Source of the DNA: Phycisphaeraceae bacterium
GTDB taxonomy: Bacteria > Planctomycetota > Phycisphaerae > Phycisphaerales > Phycisphaeraceae
DNA: 8,271 nt
Reading direction: 5' to 3'
Assembly: GCA_020850375.1 (NCBI GenBank)
Contig: JADZET010000272.1
Location: 1-8,271 of the forward strand
Of this stretch, positions 1-6,566 are shown in pieces. A model generated the notes under the pieces. That model ran no database searches and was not told the origin of the DNA. It saw only the letters and a list, made by a program, of their open reading frames with translations. Positions within the stretch are counted from its first letter, which is position 1. Each line of letters opens with the position of its first letter. Position numbers and translations under genes: made by a program.

Positions 1-117
1 ATCCCCTACGACGTGCTGGCGACGATCAGCAACCGGATCATCAACGAGGTCCGCGGCGTCAACCGCGTGGTCTACGACATCTCGAGCAAGCCCCCGGCCA
101 CGATCGAGTGGGAGTAG
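1..117 (+). CDS. guaA: GMP synthase (glutamine-hydrolysing), C-terminal fragment
   Basis: This is the last 38 codons of guaA, cut by the left edge of the window and ending in TAG at 115-117. GMP synthase converts XMP to GMP using glutamine and ATP, the final step of guanine nucleotide synthesis in the cytoplasm. The tail is nearly diagnostic: it contains [20 protein letters not shown] followed by a terminal TIEWE, the conserved end of the C-terminal dimerisation domain that forms part of the XMP-binding site. The glutaminase and ATP-pyrophosphatase domains lie outside the window. The gene converges on the PAC2-family gene with a 54-bp gap (118-171), where I see no strong terminator hairpin on either strand. 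Confidence 0.96.
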   Translation: MPYDVLATISNRIINEVRGVNRVVYDISSKPPATIEWE

Positions 118-171
118 CCCCCCCGGAAATTACTCCCGCGACCCTCGGCAATGGAACCGACTGCGGGGCGC

Positions 172-1041
172 TCAGTCCAGCCGGATCCCCTTCTGCTCGA
201 GCCATTCCTTGAAATCGCCCATCTGCGTGTTGAACACGTCGTTGTCGTAGTCGCTCTCGAGCTTCTCGATCAGCTCCTTGAGTTCCGGCCGCTCCTTGAC
301 CGCTTCGCTGAGGCGATGCTCGAGCTCGTCGCTGGCCGTGCGCATCTCCTCGAGGTCCAGCGGCAGGCCCAGAACCGTTCCGAGCTTGCGGACCATCGAC
401 TCGATCGACCGCACGTTCCGCCCCTGGATGTAGGCCGGCACCTCGGCCACCAGGTTCGCCATCCGCATCCCGCGATCCGGCGCCCGCTTGCACAGGTACG
501 TCGCGATGCTCGCCGGCCCCTCGTAGTCGATGAATCGCAATCCCGTCTTTTCCAGCTCAGCCTTGAACGCCGCGTCCGACACCGAGGCGAACAACCGCGG
601 ATCACGCGTGTGCGGCACCGCGCCCCCCACGCTGCCGACGAAGTAGAGCGTCTTGACCCCGAACCGCTGGCCCAGCGACAGCAGACAATCGGCGAAGAGC
701 GGCCAGCGCAGGTTCGGCTCCCGCCCCGCGAAGAGGATCAGGTGATGGGCCGTGTCGTAGTAGAACCGCCCGGTCGGCACGTCCATCTCGTCGATCAATC
801 CCTGCTCGACCCGCACGTGCGGGCGGAACAGCGAAGCGACCTCCATCGAGCCCGGGAAGCTCCAGAGATAGAACTCGTCGCTCTCAAGCTCCGCCAGCTC
901 CTCGGCCCCGAGCGCCGCAACCAGGTGCTCGACCGTGCCCGTCGAGGCCTCGCCCCCGTCCATCCACCCGCCGAAGGCGATCACCATCCGGGCGCTCTCG
1001 AGCGTCGGCTCAGCCAGTAGGCGGACCTGCTTGGGAAGCAT
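172..1041 (-). CDS. PAC2 family protein (proteasome assembly chaperone-like fold)
   Basis: The 289-residue product matches the PAC2 family, named after the eukaryotic proteasome assembly chaperone 2. Bacterial members are mostly uncharacterised and are sometimes loosely labelled ATP-grasp superfamily. Visible hallmarks are the early AFGGWMDGGEAS motif (residues 22-33), FAGREPNLRWP (104-114) and the glycine-rich VGSVGGAVPHTRDP (135-148), followed by a C-terminal charged helical region (about 230-289) that may form a coiled coil. Length is normal for the family. There is no signal peptide or membrane segment, so it should be cytoplasmic. The ATG start is supported by GGAG at 1048-1051 with a 6-base spacer. 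It appears to be a single-gene unit with its own promoter at 1104-1132. In actinobacteria PAC2 proteins are discussed in connection with proteasomes, but nothing here is proteasomal, so the substrate and role are unknown. Confidence 0.9.
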   Translation of the reverse strand: MLPKQVRLLAEPTLESARMVIAFGGWMDGGEASTGTVEHLVAALGAEELAELESDEFYLWSFPGSMEVASLFRPHVRVEQGLIDEMDVPTGRFYYDTAHHLILFAGREPNLRWPLFADCLLSLGQRFGVKTLYFVGSVGGAVPHTRDPRLFASVSDAAFKAELEKTGLRFIDYEGPASIATYLCKRAPDRGMRMANLVAEVPAYIQGRNVRSIESMVRKLGTVLGLPLDLEEMRTASDELEHRLSEAVKERPELKELIEKLESDYDNDVFNTQMGDFKEWLEQKGIRLD

Positions 1042-1103
1042 GGAGGGCTCCGGTGCGGGCGCACCCGACGAGCCGACACGGCCGCGGCGCGTTCCGCTCC
1101 TGC

Positions 1104-1132
1104 CTTATAGACTTCCCGCACGGCAGTTTCAA
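1104..1132 (-). promoter_or_regulatory. sigma70-type promoter of the PAC2-family gene
   Basis: Read on the minus strand there is TTGAAA (1132-1127), exactly 17 bases, then TATAAG (1109-1104). Each hexamer matches the sigma70 consensus at five of six positions. Transcription would start near 1097, giving a leader of about 55 bases before the ATG at 1041. Its position just downstream of the reductase terminator fits a separate transcription unit. Confidence 0.7.
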
Positions 1133-1151
1133 TGCCGAGAGCACGATGTCG

Positions 1152-1186
1152 CGGAAGAAAAAGGGCGGAGCACAAGGCTCCGCCCT
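1152..1186 (-). terminator. Rho-independent terminator of the aldo/keto reductase gene
   Basis: The arms 1162-1171 and 1177-1186 form a perfect 10-bp GC-rich stem (AGGGCGGAGC pairing with GCTCCGCCCT) around a 5-base loop. On the minus strand the stem is followed directly by a T-rich tail (complement of 1152-1161, TTTCTTCC). It lies 26 bp beyond the reductase stop codon, on the correct strand, and upstream of the PAC2 promoter, so it insulates the two units. Confidence 0.9.
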
Positions 1187-1211
1187 GAGAGTGACGTCCG
1201 CCTTCGCTGTC

Positions 1212-2195
1212 TTACCACGCCCAGGCCTCGGGGCCCTCCTTGCCGCCCGAGGGGCTCGGCCAGATCTCGTCGAGCTTCTTGAGCGTCTCGTCGCTGAGCG
1301 TGAGCTCCGCCGCGGGCAGCGCCGCCTCGAGCTGCTCGAGCGTCCGCGGCCCGATGATAGGCCCGACCACGCCCGGCCGCGACAGCAGCCACGCCAGCGC
1401 CACGTTCGCCGGCTCGGCTCCGATCTCCGCGCAGAGCTTCTCGTAGGCCTCGAGCTTCGGCCGCAGCTCCGCGACCTTCTTCTGCAGCCACTCCCTCGAC
1501 CGCCGGCCCTCGCTGATCTGCTTGAGCACGCCGCCGAGCAACCCGCCGCCCAGCGGGCTCCAGCAGATCATCCCGACCTTGTAGAACCGGCAGGCCGGCA
1601 GCACCTCGGCCTCGACCGAGCGCTGCACGAGGTTGTAGTGGCTCTGCTCGCTGACCAGGCCCACGAAGTTCCGCTTGGCGGCCTGCTCGGCGTACTGGGT
1701 GATGTGCCAGCCCGCGAAGTTGCTCGAGCCGATGTAGAGCACCTTGCCCTGCCGGACGAGGATCTCGAAGGTCTGCAACGCCTCCTCGGCCGGCGTGCCG
1801 CGCGAGATGTGGTGCATCTGATACAGGTCGATGTAATCAACCTTCAGCCGCCGCAGACTCGCGTCGACCTGCTCGCGGATGTGACGGGCCGACAGGCCGC
1901 TCTTGTTCGGGGCCCAGTTCCGGTCCATCGGGCAGAAAACCTTGGTGGCGATGACCACACGCTCACGCCGCACCCCGCCGAGGGCGAACCAGTTGCCGAT
2001 GATCTCCTCCGTCAGGCCGTGGCGGATCTCCGAGCCGTAGCCGTTGGCCGTGTCGAAGAAGTTGATCCCGGCGTCGAGCGCCCGGTCCATGATCTTGTGG
2101 GCGTCGGCCTCCGGCGTGGTCGGACCGAAATTCATCGTGCCCAGGCAGAGCCTGCTGACCTGAAGCCCCGCCTTGCCGAGCTGTGTGTACTGCAT
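1212..2195 (-). CDS. Aldo/keto reductase (NADPH-dependent oxidoreductase)
   Basis: This 327-residue TIM-barrel enzyme of the aldo/keto reductase superfamily would reduce aldehydes or ketones with NAD(P)H in the cytoplasm. The catalytic tetrad is complete: D48 and Y53 in FFDTANGYGS, K85 in VIATKV, and H128 in DLYQMHH. The N-terminal barrel strand reads LGKAGLQVSRLCLGTMNFG. The C-terminal cofactor-binding segment contains PIIGPRTLEQLE, and the protein ends LDEIW...PEAWAW, a tail common in the bacterial Kv-beta-like branch. A longer reading from 2240 is possible, but AAGGAG (2210-2205) sits 9 bases before the ATG at 2195, so I start there. A strong terminator follows at 1152-1186. The 97-bp gap to the upstream aminotransferase gene shows no clear promoter or terminator, so cotranscription with the operon cannot be excluded. 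The natural substrate cannot be read from the sequence. Confidence 0.94.
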   Translation of the reverse strand: MQYTQLGKAGLQVSRLCLGTMNFGPTTPEADAHKIMDRALDAGINFFDTANGYGSEIRHGLTEEIIGNWFALGGVRRERVVIATKVFCPMDRNWAPNKSGLSARHIREQVDASLRRLKVDYIDLYQMHHISRGTPAEEALQTFEILVRQGKVLYIGSSNFAGWHITQYAEQAAKRNFVGLVSEQSHYNLVQRSVEAEVLPACRFYKVGMICWSPLGGGLLGGVLKQISEGRRSREWLQKKVAELRPKLEAYEKLCAEIGAEPANVALAWLLSRPGVVGPIIGPRTLEQLEAALPAAELTLSDETLKKLDEIWPSPSGGKEGPEAWAW

Positions 2196-2203
2196 CTTCT
2201 TTT

Positions 2204-2210
2204 TCTCCTT
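2204..2210 (-). promoter_or_regulatory. Ribosome binding site that fixes the reductase start
   Basis: On the minus strand AAGGAGA is followed after an A-rich spacer by the ATG at 2195 (9 bases from GGAG). It is the strongest Shine-Dalgarno match in the window. It rules against the upstream in-frame start at 2240, which would add 15 residues not matched by the family. Confidence 0.8.
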
Positions 2211-2292
2211 CAATGGGCGTAAAACGGCACACCTTAACAAATGACACCGCCGGTCGCACGTCTCCGGTGCGGGAAAACAGGCGGGATTTCTC

Positions 2293-3714
2293 TTAGGAGA
2301 CCGCCATCAGCCCCTCAAGACCGCCTCGCCGCAACTCCACCGCACGTCGGATCTCGCGCCGCGGGCGAGATCGCTGGAACTCCGCCAGCCCTTTGCCCAG
2401 CAGGTCCAGGAACCGGCCGAGGTCCGCCTCCGTCGTGCTGAGGTTCGGCCGCAGTCGCACCGACGACCGGCCCGCCCCGAGCACCAGCAGCAGCCTGGAC
2501 TCGAGCAGCAGGTCCACGAACCGATCCCGCGCCGCCGAGTCGTCGTGCGGCAGGATGGTGAACCCCTGCATCAATCCCCGCCCGCGCACGTTGAACATGC
2601 AGTCCGGGTATCGCTCCTCGAGTTCGAGCAGCCCCTTCCGCAGCAACCGCCCCTTGGCCGCGGCCGCGGCGATGAGTTTTTCGCGCTTGGCGATCTTCCA
2701 CTCCTGCACGAACCGCACCATATCCACCAATGGCCCGCCCCACGTCGAGTCCAGCACGCCCACGCTCTTGAGGCGCTCGAGCATGTGCACCACGCCGACG
2801 CCCATCTTCTTGGCCACCGCCACGGCCTGCGGCGGGCGCGCGAGCTTGAGGTGGTCGACGTAGTAGAGCTTGCCGCTGCCGCCCATGCCCGTCTGCACCT
2901 CGTCGAAGCCCATGAAGACCTGGTGCTTCTGCCCGAGCACGGATAGCTCAGTGAAGAACTCGTCCGTGGCGACATTGTGCCCGCCGGCCCCCTGGATCGG
3001 CTCGATGATGGCCGCGACGATCTCCGCCTCGTGCTTGCGCAGGTGCCTGCGGACCTGCTCGAGCGAGCGTTCCGTGGTCATTTCGTTGTAGCGGCGCATC
3101 TCCGCCTCGTCCGCCCCGCTGAAGCAGGCCGAGGGGAAGTCGACCAAGAGGCTTGACCGGAACAACGGGTGGAAATCCTCCACCGTCACCCGGCTGGCCA
3201 CGTTGGTGATCGACAGCGCAAAGACCGTCCGCCCGTGGAACGACCCCCGGAAGCAGATCAGCCGCCTCCGCTCGAGCCGGTCGGGCCGGCCCGCGATCTC
3301 GTTGTACTTGGCGATCAGATACTTGAGCATGTTCTCGACCGCCTCGGCCCCGGAGTTGACCGCGTAGACCTCGCGATGGCGCGACGCCTTCATCGCCGCC
3401 GGCGGAAGACCATAGGCCGTGCGGTAGAACTCGAAGCACTCGGGCGTGAGGAAGTCGGGATTGGGCGCCTTGTTGTTGGCCGCCTGGACCAGGCGCTTGA
3501 CGTAAGCCTTCTCGTACAGCCCCGGGTGGTTGTGGCCGATGAACTTGCTGCCGTAGAAGCCGGCGAAGTCCAGGATCTTCTGCCCCTCGACCGTGGCCAG
3601 GTACGCGCCGCGCGACCGGCCGACGTCGACCATGAAGGGCAGATTCTCCGTCAGGCACCAGTGATAGAACTGGCGATTTCGCCGGGCGCTGAGCGTGTGA
3701 CGTAGAGCGGGCAT
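2293..3714 (-). CDS. lat: L-lysine 6-transaminase-like class III PLP aminotransferase
   Basis: The 473-residue fold-type I, class III aminotransferase most resembles L-lysine 6-transaminase, which moves the epsilon-amino group of lysine to 2-oxoglutarate, giving 2-aminoadipate 6-semialdehyde and glutamate. Visible marks: phosphate-contacting NSGAEAVENMLK (120-131), FRGSFHGRT (155-163), FDEVQTGMGG (270-279, PLP-pyridine Asp271), Schiff-base lysine K302 in VAKKMGVG, DSTWGGPLVDMVR (322-334) typical of the lysine transaminase branch, and the carboxylate arginine in VRLRPNLS (R422). The residue after EPIQG, usually glutamate, is alanine here (A243; codon 2986-2988). The product extends about 25 basic residues beyond the usual end, so a fusion or loose tail is possible. 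An in-frame TAA just upstream makes ATG 3714 the first start; its ribosome site is weak. It follows nth by 40 bp and is probably cotranscribed. Other omega-amino acids remain possible substrates. Confidence 0.85.
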   Translation of the reverse strand: MPALRHTLSARRNRQFYHWCLTENLPFMVDVGRSRGAYLATVEGQKILDFAGFYGSKFIGHNHPGLYEKAYVKRLVQAANNKAPNPDFLTPECFEFYRTAYGLPPAAMKASRHREVYAVNSGAEAVENMLKYLIAKYNEIAGRPDRLERRRLICFRGSFHGRTVFALSITNVASRVTVEDFHPLFRSSLLVDFPSACFSGADEAEMRRYNEMTTERSLEQVRRHLRKHEAEIVAAIIEPIQGAGGHNVATDEFFTELSVLGQKHQVFMGFDEVQTGMGGSGKLYYVDHLKLARPPQAVAVAKKMGVGVVHMLERLKSVGVLDSTWGGPLVDMVRFVQEWKIAKREKLIAAAAAKGRLLRKGLLELEERYPDCMFNVRGRGLMQGFTILPHDDSAARDRFVDLLLESRLLLVLGAGRSSVRLRPNLSTTEADLGRFLDLLGKGLAEFQRSRPRREIRRAVELRRGGLEGLMAVS

Positions 3715-3754
3715 GCGGACATCTTACTCATCCGCCGACGCCAAGTTTCGCCGA

Positions 3755-4468
3755 TCACACCCCGATCTTCGGACACAACTCCACTAGCGCACACGTCTCG
3801 CACGTCGGCTTGCGAGCGTTGCAGACCGCTCGGCCGTGAGAGATCAAGAGGTGCGCCAACAGCGTCCAGCTCTCGCGGGGGAAGAGCTGGACCAGGTCCT
3901 GTTCGACCTTCTTGGGGTCCGTCTGCTTGCTCAGGCCCATCCGCACGGCCAGCCGGCCCACGTGTGTGTCGACGACCACGCCCTCGTTCTTGCCGAAGGC
4001 GTTGCCCAGCACCACGTTGGCCGTCTTGCGCGCCACCCCCGGCAGGGAGAGCAGTTCGTCCATCGTCGCCGGCACCTTGCCGCCAAACTCCTCGACGATC
4101 TTCCGGCTCGCCCCCAGCAGCGACTTGGCCTTGTTGTGATAGAAGCCCGTGCTGCGGATGAGCCCTTCGAGTTCTTCCGGAGGCGCTTTGGCCATCTCGC
4201 TCGGGCCCGGGTAGCGGGCAAACAGACCCGGCGTGACCATGTTCACCCGCGCGTCCGTGCACTGGGCCGAGAGGATCGTCGCCACCAGCAGCTCGAAGGC
4301 ATCATGGTGTGTCAGGGCGCAGCGGGCGTCGGGGTACAGCTCCTCGAGGATGGTGTAGATCCGCCGCGCCCGCTCCGCCGGTGTGGTCGAAGGAGCCTTG
4401 GCACCCGTCCGCTTGGCGGGCTTGTTCGTCGACTTCTTCGCCGGCGTTTTCTTCCGGGGGGGGCTCAC
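3755..4468 (-). CDS. nth: Endonuclease III (DNA glycosylase/AP lyase, 4Fe-4S)
   Basis: The 237-residue enzyme removes oxidised pyrimidines from DNA and cleaves the abasic site, starting base excision repair. The helix-hairpin-helix is at LSLPGVARKTANVVLG (140-154) with catalytic lysine K148; the catalytic aspartate is D167 in VVVDTHVGRL. The iron-sulfur cluster cysteines C216, C223, C226 and C232 keep the exact C-X6-C-X2-C-X5-C spacing. The protein begins with about 30 residues rich in Lys, Pro and Ala (MSPPRKKTPAKKSTNKPAKR onward) that the E. coli enzyme (211 residues) lacks; this basic tail probably touches DNA. The start is GTG, overlapping the TGA of the upstream membrane-protein gene as GTGA, with GAGGGGG (4482-4476) 7 bases before it, which supports translational coupling. 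It sits third in the leftward operon. Confidence 0.96.
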   Translation of the reverse strand: MSPPRKKTPAKKSTNKPAKRTGAKAPSTTPAERARRIYTILEELYPDARCALTHHDAFELLVATILSAQCTDARVNMVTPGLFARYPGPSEMAKAPPEELEGLIRSTGFYHNKAKSLLGASRKIVEEFGGKVPATMDELLSLPGVARKTANVVLGNAFGKNEGVVVDTHVGRLAVRMGLSKQTDPKKVEQDLVQLFPRESWTLLAHLLISHGRAVCNARKPTCETCALVELCPKIGV

Positions 4469-5052
4469 GGCTTGGCCCCCTCGGCCGGGTGCAGGACGAA
4501 GGCGGAGATCACCACCGCCGCCGCCAGGGCGAACGTCGACGTCCCCACCATCCGCTCATCGAGCTTGTGCCAGAAGTCGAACGTCGCCCGGTGCATCTGC
4601 CGCGTCGCCGCGTCGAGCGACGGATCAAAGATCAGGTCGCGCAGCGCCCAGATCTTGTCGCTGACGACCCAGACATCCGCGATCAACGCGCCCACCGCCA
4701 GGCCGATCAAGAGCAGCCGCGCGAGGTTCGCCCACCCCCAGACCCCACCGGACAGCCGACCGCCGTGGACGTAGCACTGCAGCCCCAGGCAGACCACCAC
4801 GACCAGCGCACAGATCTTCTGCACCACCGCCAGCCCCTTGAGCTGGTTGCCCACCACCCCGCCGGCGAGGATCGGCACCGCCTGCTCGGGCATCTGGTTG
4901 TAGGGCGTAAGGTTCACGCTCGGCTGATAGTGGCGCACCGTCTTGAACGCCACACCCGCGCCGACCGCCATCATCACCAACGCGCCCACCCAGACGCCCA
5001 GGGCGAGCCAGTAAATGCCTGCGACCAGACGGAAGCCAGCAATCATCTGCAT
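4465..5052 (-). CDS. Four-helix integral membrane protein of unknown function
   Basis: I do not recognise this 195-residue protein with confidence. It has four hydrophobic segments at about residues 10-37, 73-97, 106-130 and 170-187, joined by a periplasm- or cytoplasm-facing loop of about 35 residues (38-72) and a charged loop (131-169) containing RQMHRATFDFWHKLDERMVG. The overall size, the paired helices and the His-rich charged loop before the last helix recall the DUF4149/TMEM205-like group, but this is a guess from layout. The start ATG at 5052 has GGTGA (5064-5060) 7 bases upstream, overlapping the stop of the reductase gene, and its own TGA overlaps the nth start by 4 bp. Tight coupling on both sides makes it a genuine operon member. 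Histidines H154 and H162 could ligate a metal or haem, which is untested. Confidence 0.8.
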   Translation of the reverse strand: MQMIAGFRLVAGIYWLALGVWVGALVMMAVGAGVAFKTVRHYQPSVNLTPYNQMPEQAVPILAGGVVGNQLKGLAVVQKICALVVVVCLGLQCYVHGGRLSGGVWGWANLARLLLIGLAVGALIADVWVVSDKIWALRDLIFDPSLDAATRQMHRATFDFWHKLDERMVGTSTFALAAAVVISAFVLHPAEGAKP

Positions 5053-5059
5053 GGGAGCG

Positions 5060-5914
5060 TCACCAGTATCGTTCGAAATGGATGTTGCCCGGCTGACGTT
5101 TGGAGTGCGTGACGAACCCCCGGCCCTCGAGCAGCTTCTGCACGTCGGTGATCATACCCGGGTTGCCGCAGAGGAAGACGTGCGCCGACCGCGGGTCGAG
5201 TTCGACGCCGACGAGCTGGCGGAACGTCGGCGGGTCCAGGGCGACCTGCACACGCCCGCGCAGCCCGCGCCAGCCGTCGTCGTCGCGCCGGCCGCTGAGG
5301 ATCGGGATGTAAAAAAAGTCAGGGTCGTCATGGGCCAGCGATTCGAGCTCCGGCCGATACGCCAGGTCCTGCTCCGCGCGTACGCCGTGGATGATGACGA
5401 GCCTCCGCCACCGCCGGAAGTCGTTGGCCGTCTGCAGCGGCCAGCCCGGCCGGTGCCAGTGCTCGCGCAGGATGGACATGAAGGGTGACAGCCCCGTGCC
5501 GGTGGCCACCATCACCAGGTCGCTGCCGGCCGGCACCTCGCGGAGGGTGAACTCGCCGCGAATCTTGGGGTCGATAAAGAGGCGAGCCCCCGGCGCCAGC
5601 TCCCAGAGCCGCGACGTGAGCCGCCCCTCGTCGACGCGGATCACGAGCAATTCGAGTTCCTCACGACGGTGCGGCGGCGAGGCGATCGAGTAGGCCCTGC
5701 GGATGAGTCGGCGAGGATCATTCGGCGGATAGGCCGCCTGCTCCTGCGCGTCCTTGGGCAGCCCGACCGTGCAGTACTGCCCCGCGTCGAAGGGCGGCAG
5801 CTCACCGCCGTCGGGGCGGATCCGCACGATACTCAGGGCTTCGGTCAGGTCGTGCCGTTCGATCAACGTGGCGTTGAACAGCGAAGGACTGATCGGCAAA
5901 TCAACTGCACTCAT
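5060..5914 (-). CDS. fpr: Ferredoxin/flavodoxin-NADP+ reductase
   Basis: The 284-residue FAD flavoprotein exchanges electrons between NADPH and ferredoxin or flavodoxin in the cytoplasm. The FAD-binding barrel is residues 1-125, with RRAYSIAS (72-79, isoalloxazine contact), VDEGRLTSRL (94-103) and the preceding aromatic-poor strand FDAGQYCTVGL (42-52). The NADP domain follows, with VATGTGLSPFMSIL (136-149), IHGVRAEQDLAYR (175-187) and FLCGNPGMI (247-255). It ends in FERYW; a C-terminal aromatic stacking on the flavin is typical of the bacterial E. coli Fpr-like branch. I use ATG 5914; an overlapping TTG at 5917 would add one residue. AGGGAG (5929-5924) lies 9 bases before the ATG. It is the first gene of the leftward operon, 7 bp from the membrane protein. 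The partner ferredoxin is not in the window. Confidence 0.95.
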   Translation of the reverse strand: MSAVDLPISPSLFNATLIERHDLTEALSIVRIRPDGGELPPFDAGQYCTVGLPKDAQEQAAYPPNDPRRLIRRAYSIASPPHRREELELLVIRVDEGRLTSRLWELAPGARLFIDPKIRGEFTLREVPAGSDLVMVATGTGLSPFMSILREHWHRPGWPLQTANDFRRWRRLVIIHGVRAEQDLAYRPELESLAHDDPDFFYIPILSGRRDDDGWRGLRGRVQVALDPPTFRQLVGVELDPRSAHVFLCGNPGMITDVQKLLEGRGFVTHSKRQPGNIHFERYW

Positions 5915-6100
5915 CAACTACCGCTCCCTGGCCCCACCGTCAACGCCTCCGGAACCTCTGCAAGGCCGACGATCGGCGGTAGATCATAGCGGCCCGGGCC
6001 TACCCATCCGTGTGAATCGCCCGCCATCCGCGGGAAATACCGATCGTCGCGCCGACCAGCCCACGGGGCGGAAAGCTGAAAGACATTCAGAAAATAAAAT

Positions 6101-6135
6101 GGCCCGCTGGTGCAGGGGGGGACACCATGCGGGCC
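6101..6135 (-). terminator. Strong hairpin with leftward T-rich tail
   Basis: GGCCCGC (6101-6107) pairs with GCGGGCC (6129-6135) and TGGTG (6108-6112) pairs with CACCA (6123-6127), with one bulged T at 6128 and a 10-base loop containing seven G. On the minus strand the stem is followed by ATTTTATTTTCT (6100-6089), the form of a Rho-independent terminator. No leftward gene is visible immediately upstream of it, so what it terminates is unclear. On the plus strand the following bases are G-rich and would not terminate. Confidence 0.6.
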
Positions 6136-6165
6136 GTGAGGGGGGTGGAATTGATTCGCATTTGT

Positions 6166-6201
6166 TCAGCTGCTGCGAACCCTCATTTCATCAGCGGCTG
6201 A
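6166..6201 (+). repeat. Hairpin with rightward T-rich tail, possible terminator
   Basis: TCAGCTGCTG (6166-6175) pairs with CAGCGGCTGA (6192-6201) over ten positions, nine Watson-Crick and one G-U, around a 16-base loop. On the plus strand TTATTTCC follows, so it could act as a weak rightward terminator. No plus-strand gene precedes it, so it may instead be a structured piece of an unannotated RNA. Confidence 0.4.
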
Positions 6202-6484
6202 TTATTTCCTGACTCGTAGTATGATTCCCGAAAACTCCCTTGAGTCAAGTCTTGGGACAGAAAATACCGTCTTATCTTTCCCGATGCAAGCCCAGTCCAT
6301 TCCTTGTTTTTTTACACCTATCTCTCTGTGAGGACATTAGTTTTAATCACATGGCTTGGTGACGGTTTTGAATGTTTTTGTCCGCCTCCCCTTCGGAGGG
6401 TGCAGCAGAATTATGGAATAAAATACCAGTCAATTTGTTGTTTGCGACCTCCATCAGAGACGAACACAGGGGCGATTAAAAATT

Positions 6485-6498
6485 TATAATCAATTGAT
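6485..6498 (+). promoter_or_regulatory. Candidate promoter -10 with adjoining palindrome
   Basis: TATAAT at 6485-6490 is a perfect sigma70 -10 hexamer, but the best -35 at proper spacing (AACACA, 6463-6468, 16-base spacer) matches only three of six. It overlaps a perfect 10-bp palindrome ATCAATTGAT (6489-6498), placed where an operator would cover the start of transcription, followed by TCGATCGA (6502-6509). If used, the zinc-ribbon gene would have a leader of about 260 bases. A competing candidate is CTGACA (6632-6637), 17 bases, TATGCA (6655-6660) with an upstream TG, giving a leader near 95 bases. Confidence 0.3.
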
Positions 6499-6566
6499 AT
6501 CTCGATCGATATGCTTCAATGTAACACTTCTTAGACTTACCGGACCTTGGCGTGAAATGACGAGCG

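Noticed and set aside
118..171. Convergent gap between guaA and the PAC2-family gene, searched for a bidirectional terminator
   Set aside because: Only a 4-bp stem (TCGG/CCGA) without a T-tract could be found.
151..1020. Long plus-strand open frame opposite the PAC2-family gene
   Set aside because: It is the antisense shadow of a recognisable gene; the product is Arg/Leu/His-rich low-complexity sequence typical of GC-rich antisense frames. The same applies to the plus-strand frames at 1053-2222, 3169-3705, 3836-4774, 4309-5112 and 7132-7896.
2246..2292. Short hairpin CGCAC-loop-GTGCG after the aminotransferase gene, considered as a terminator
   Set aside because: Only five base pairs with no T-run after it on the minus strand; it does not meet the form of an intrinsic terminator.
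6221..6331. 36-codon plus-strand frame beginning at ATG 6221
   Set aside because: No Shine-Dalgarno sequence, no recognisable peptide, and an open frame this short is expected by chance.
6304..6489. 61-codon plus-strand frame in the AT-rich island
   Set aside because: It starts at TTG within a T-run, has no ribosome site, no recognisable motif, and overlaps the better small-frame candidate at 6372-6479.
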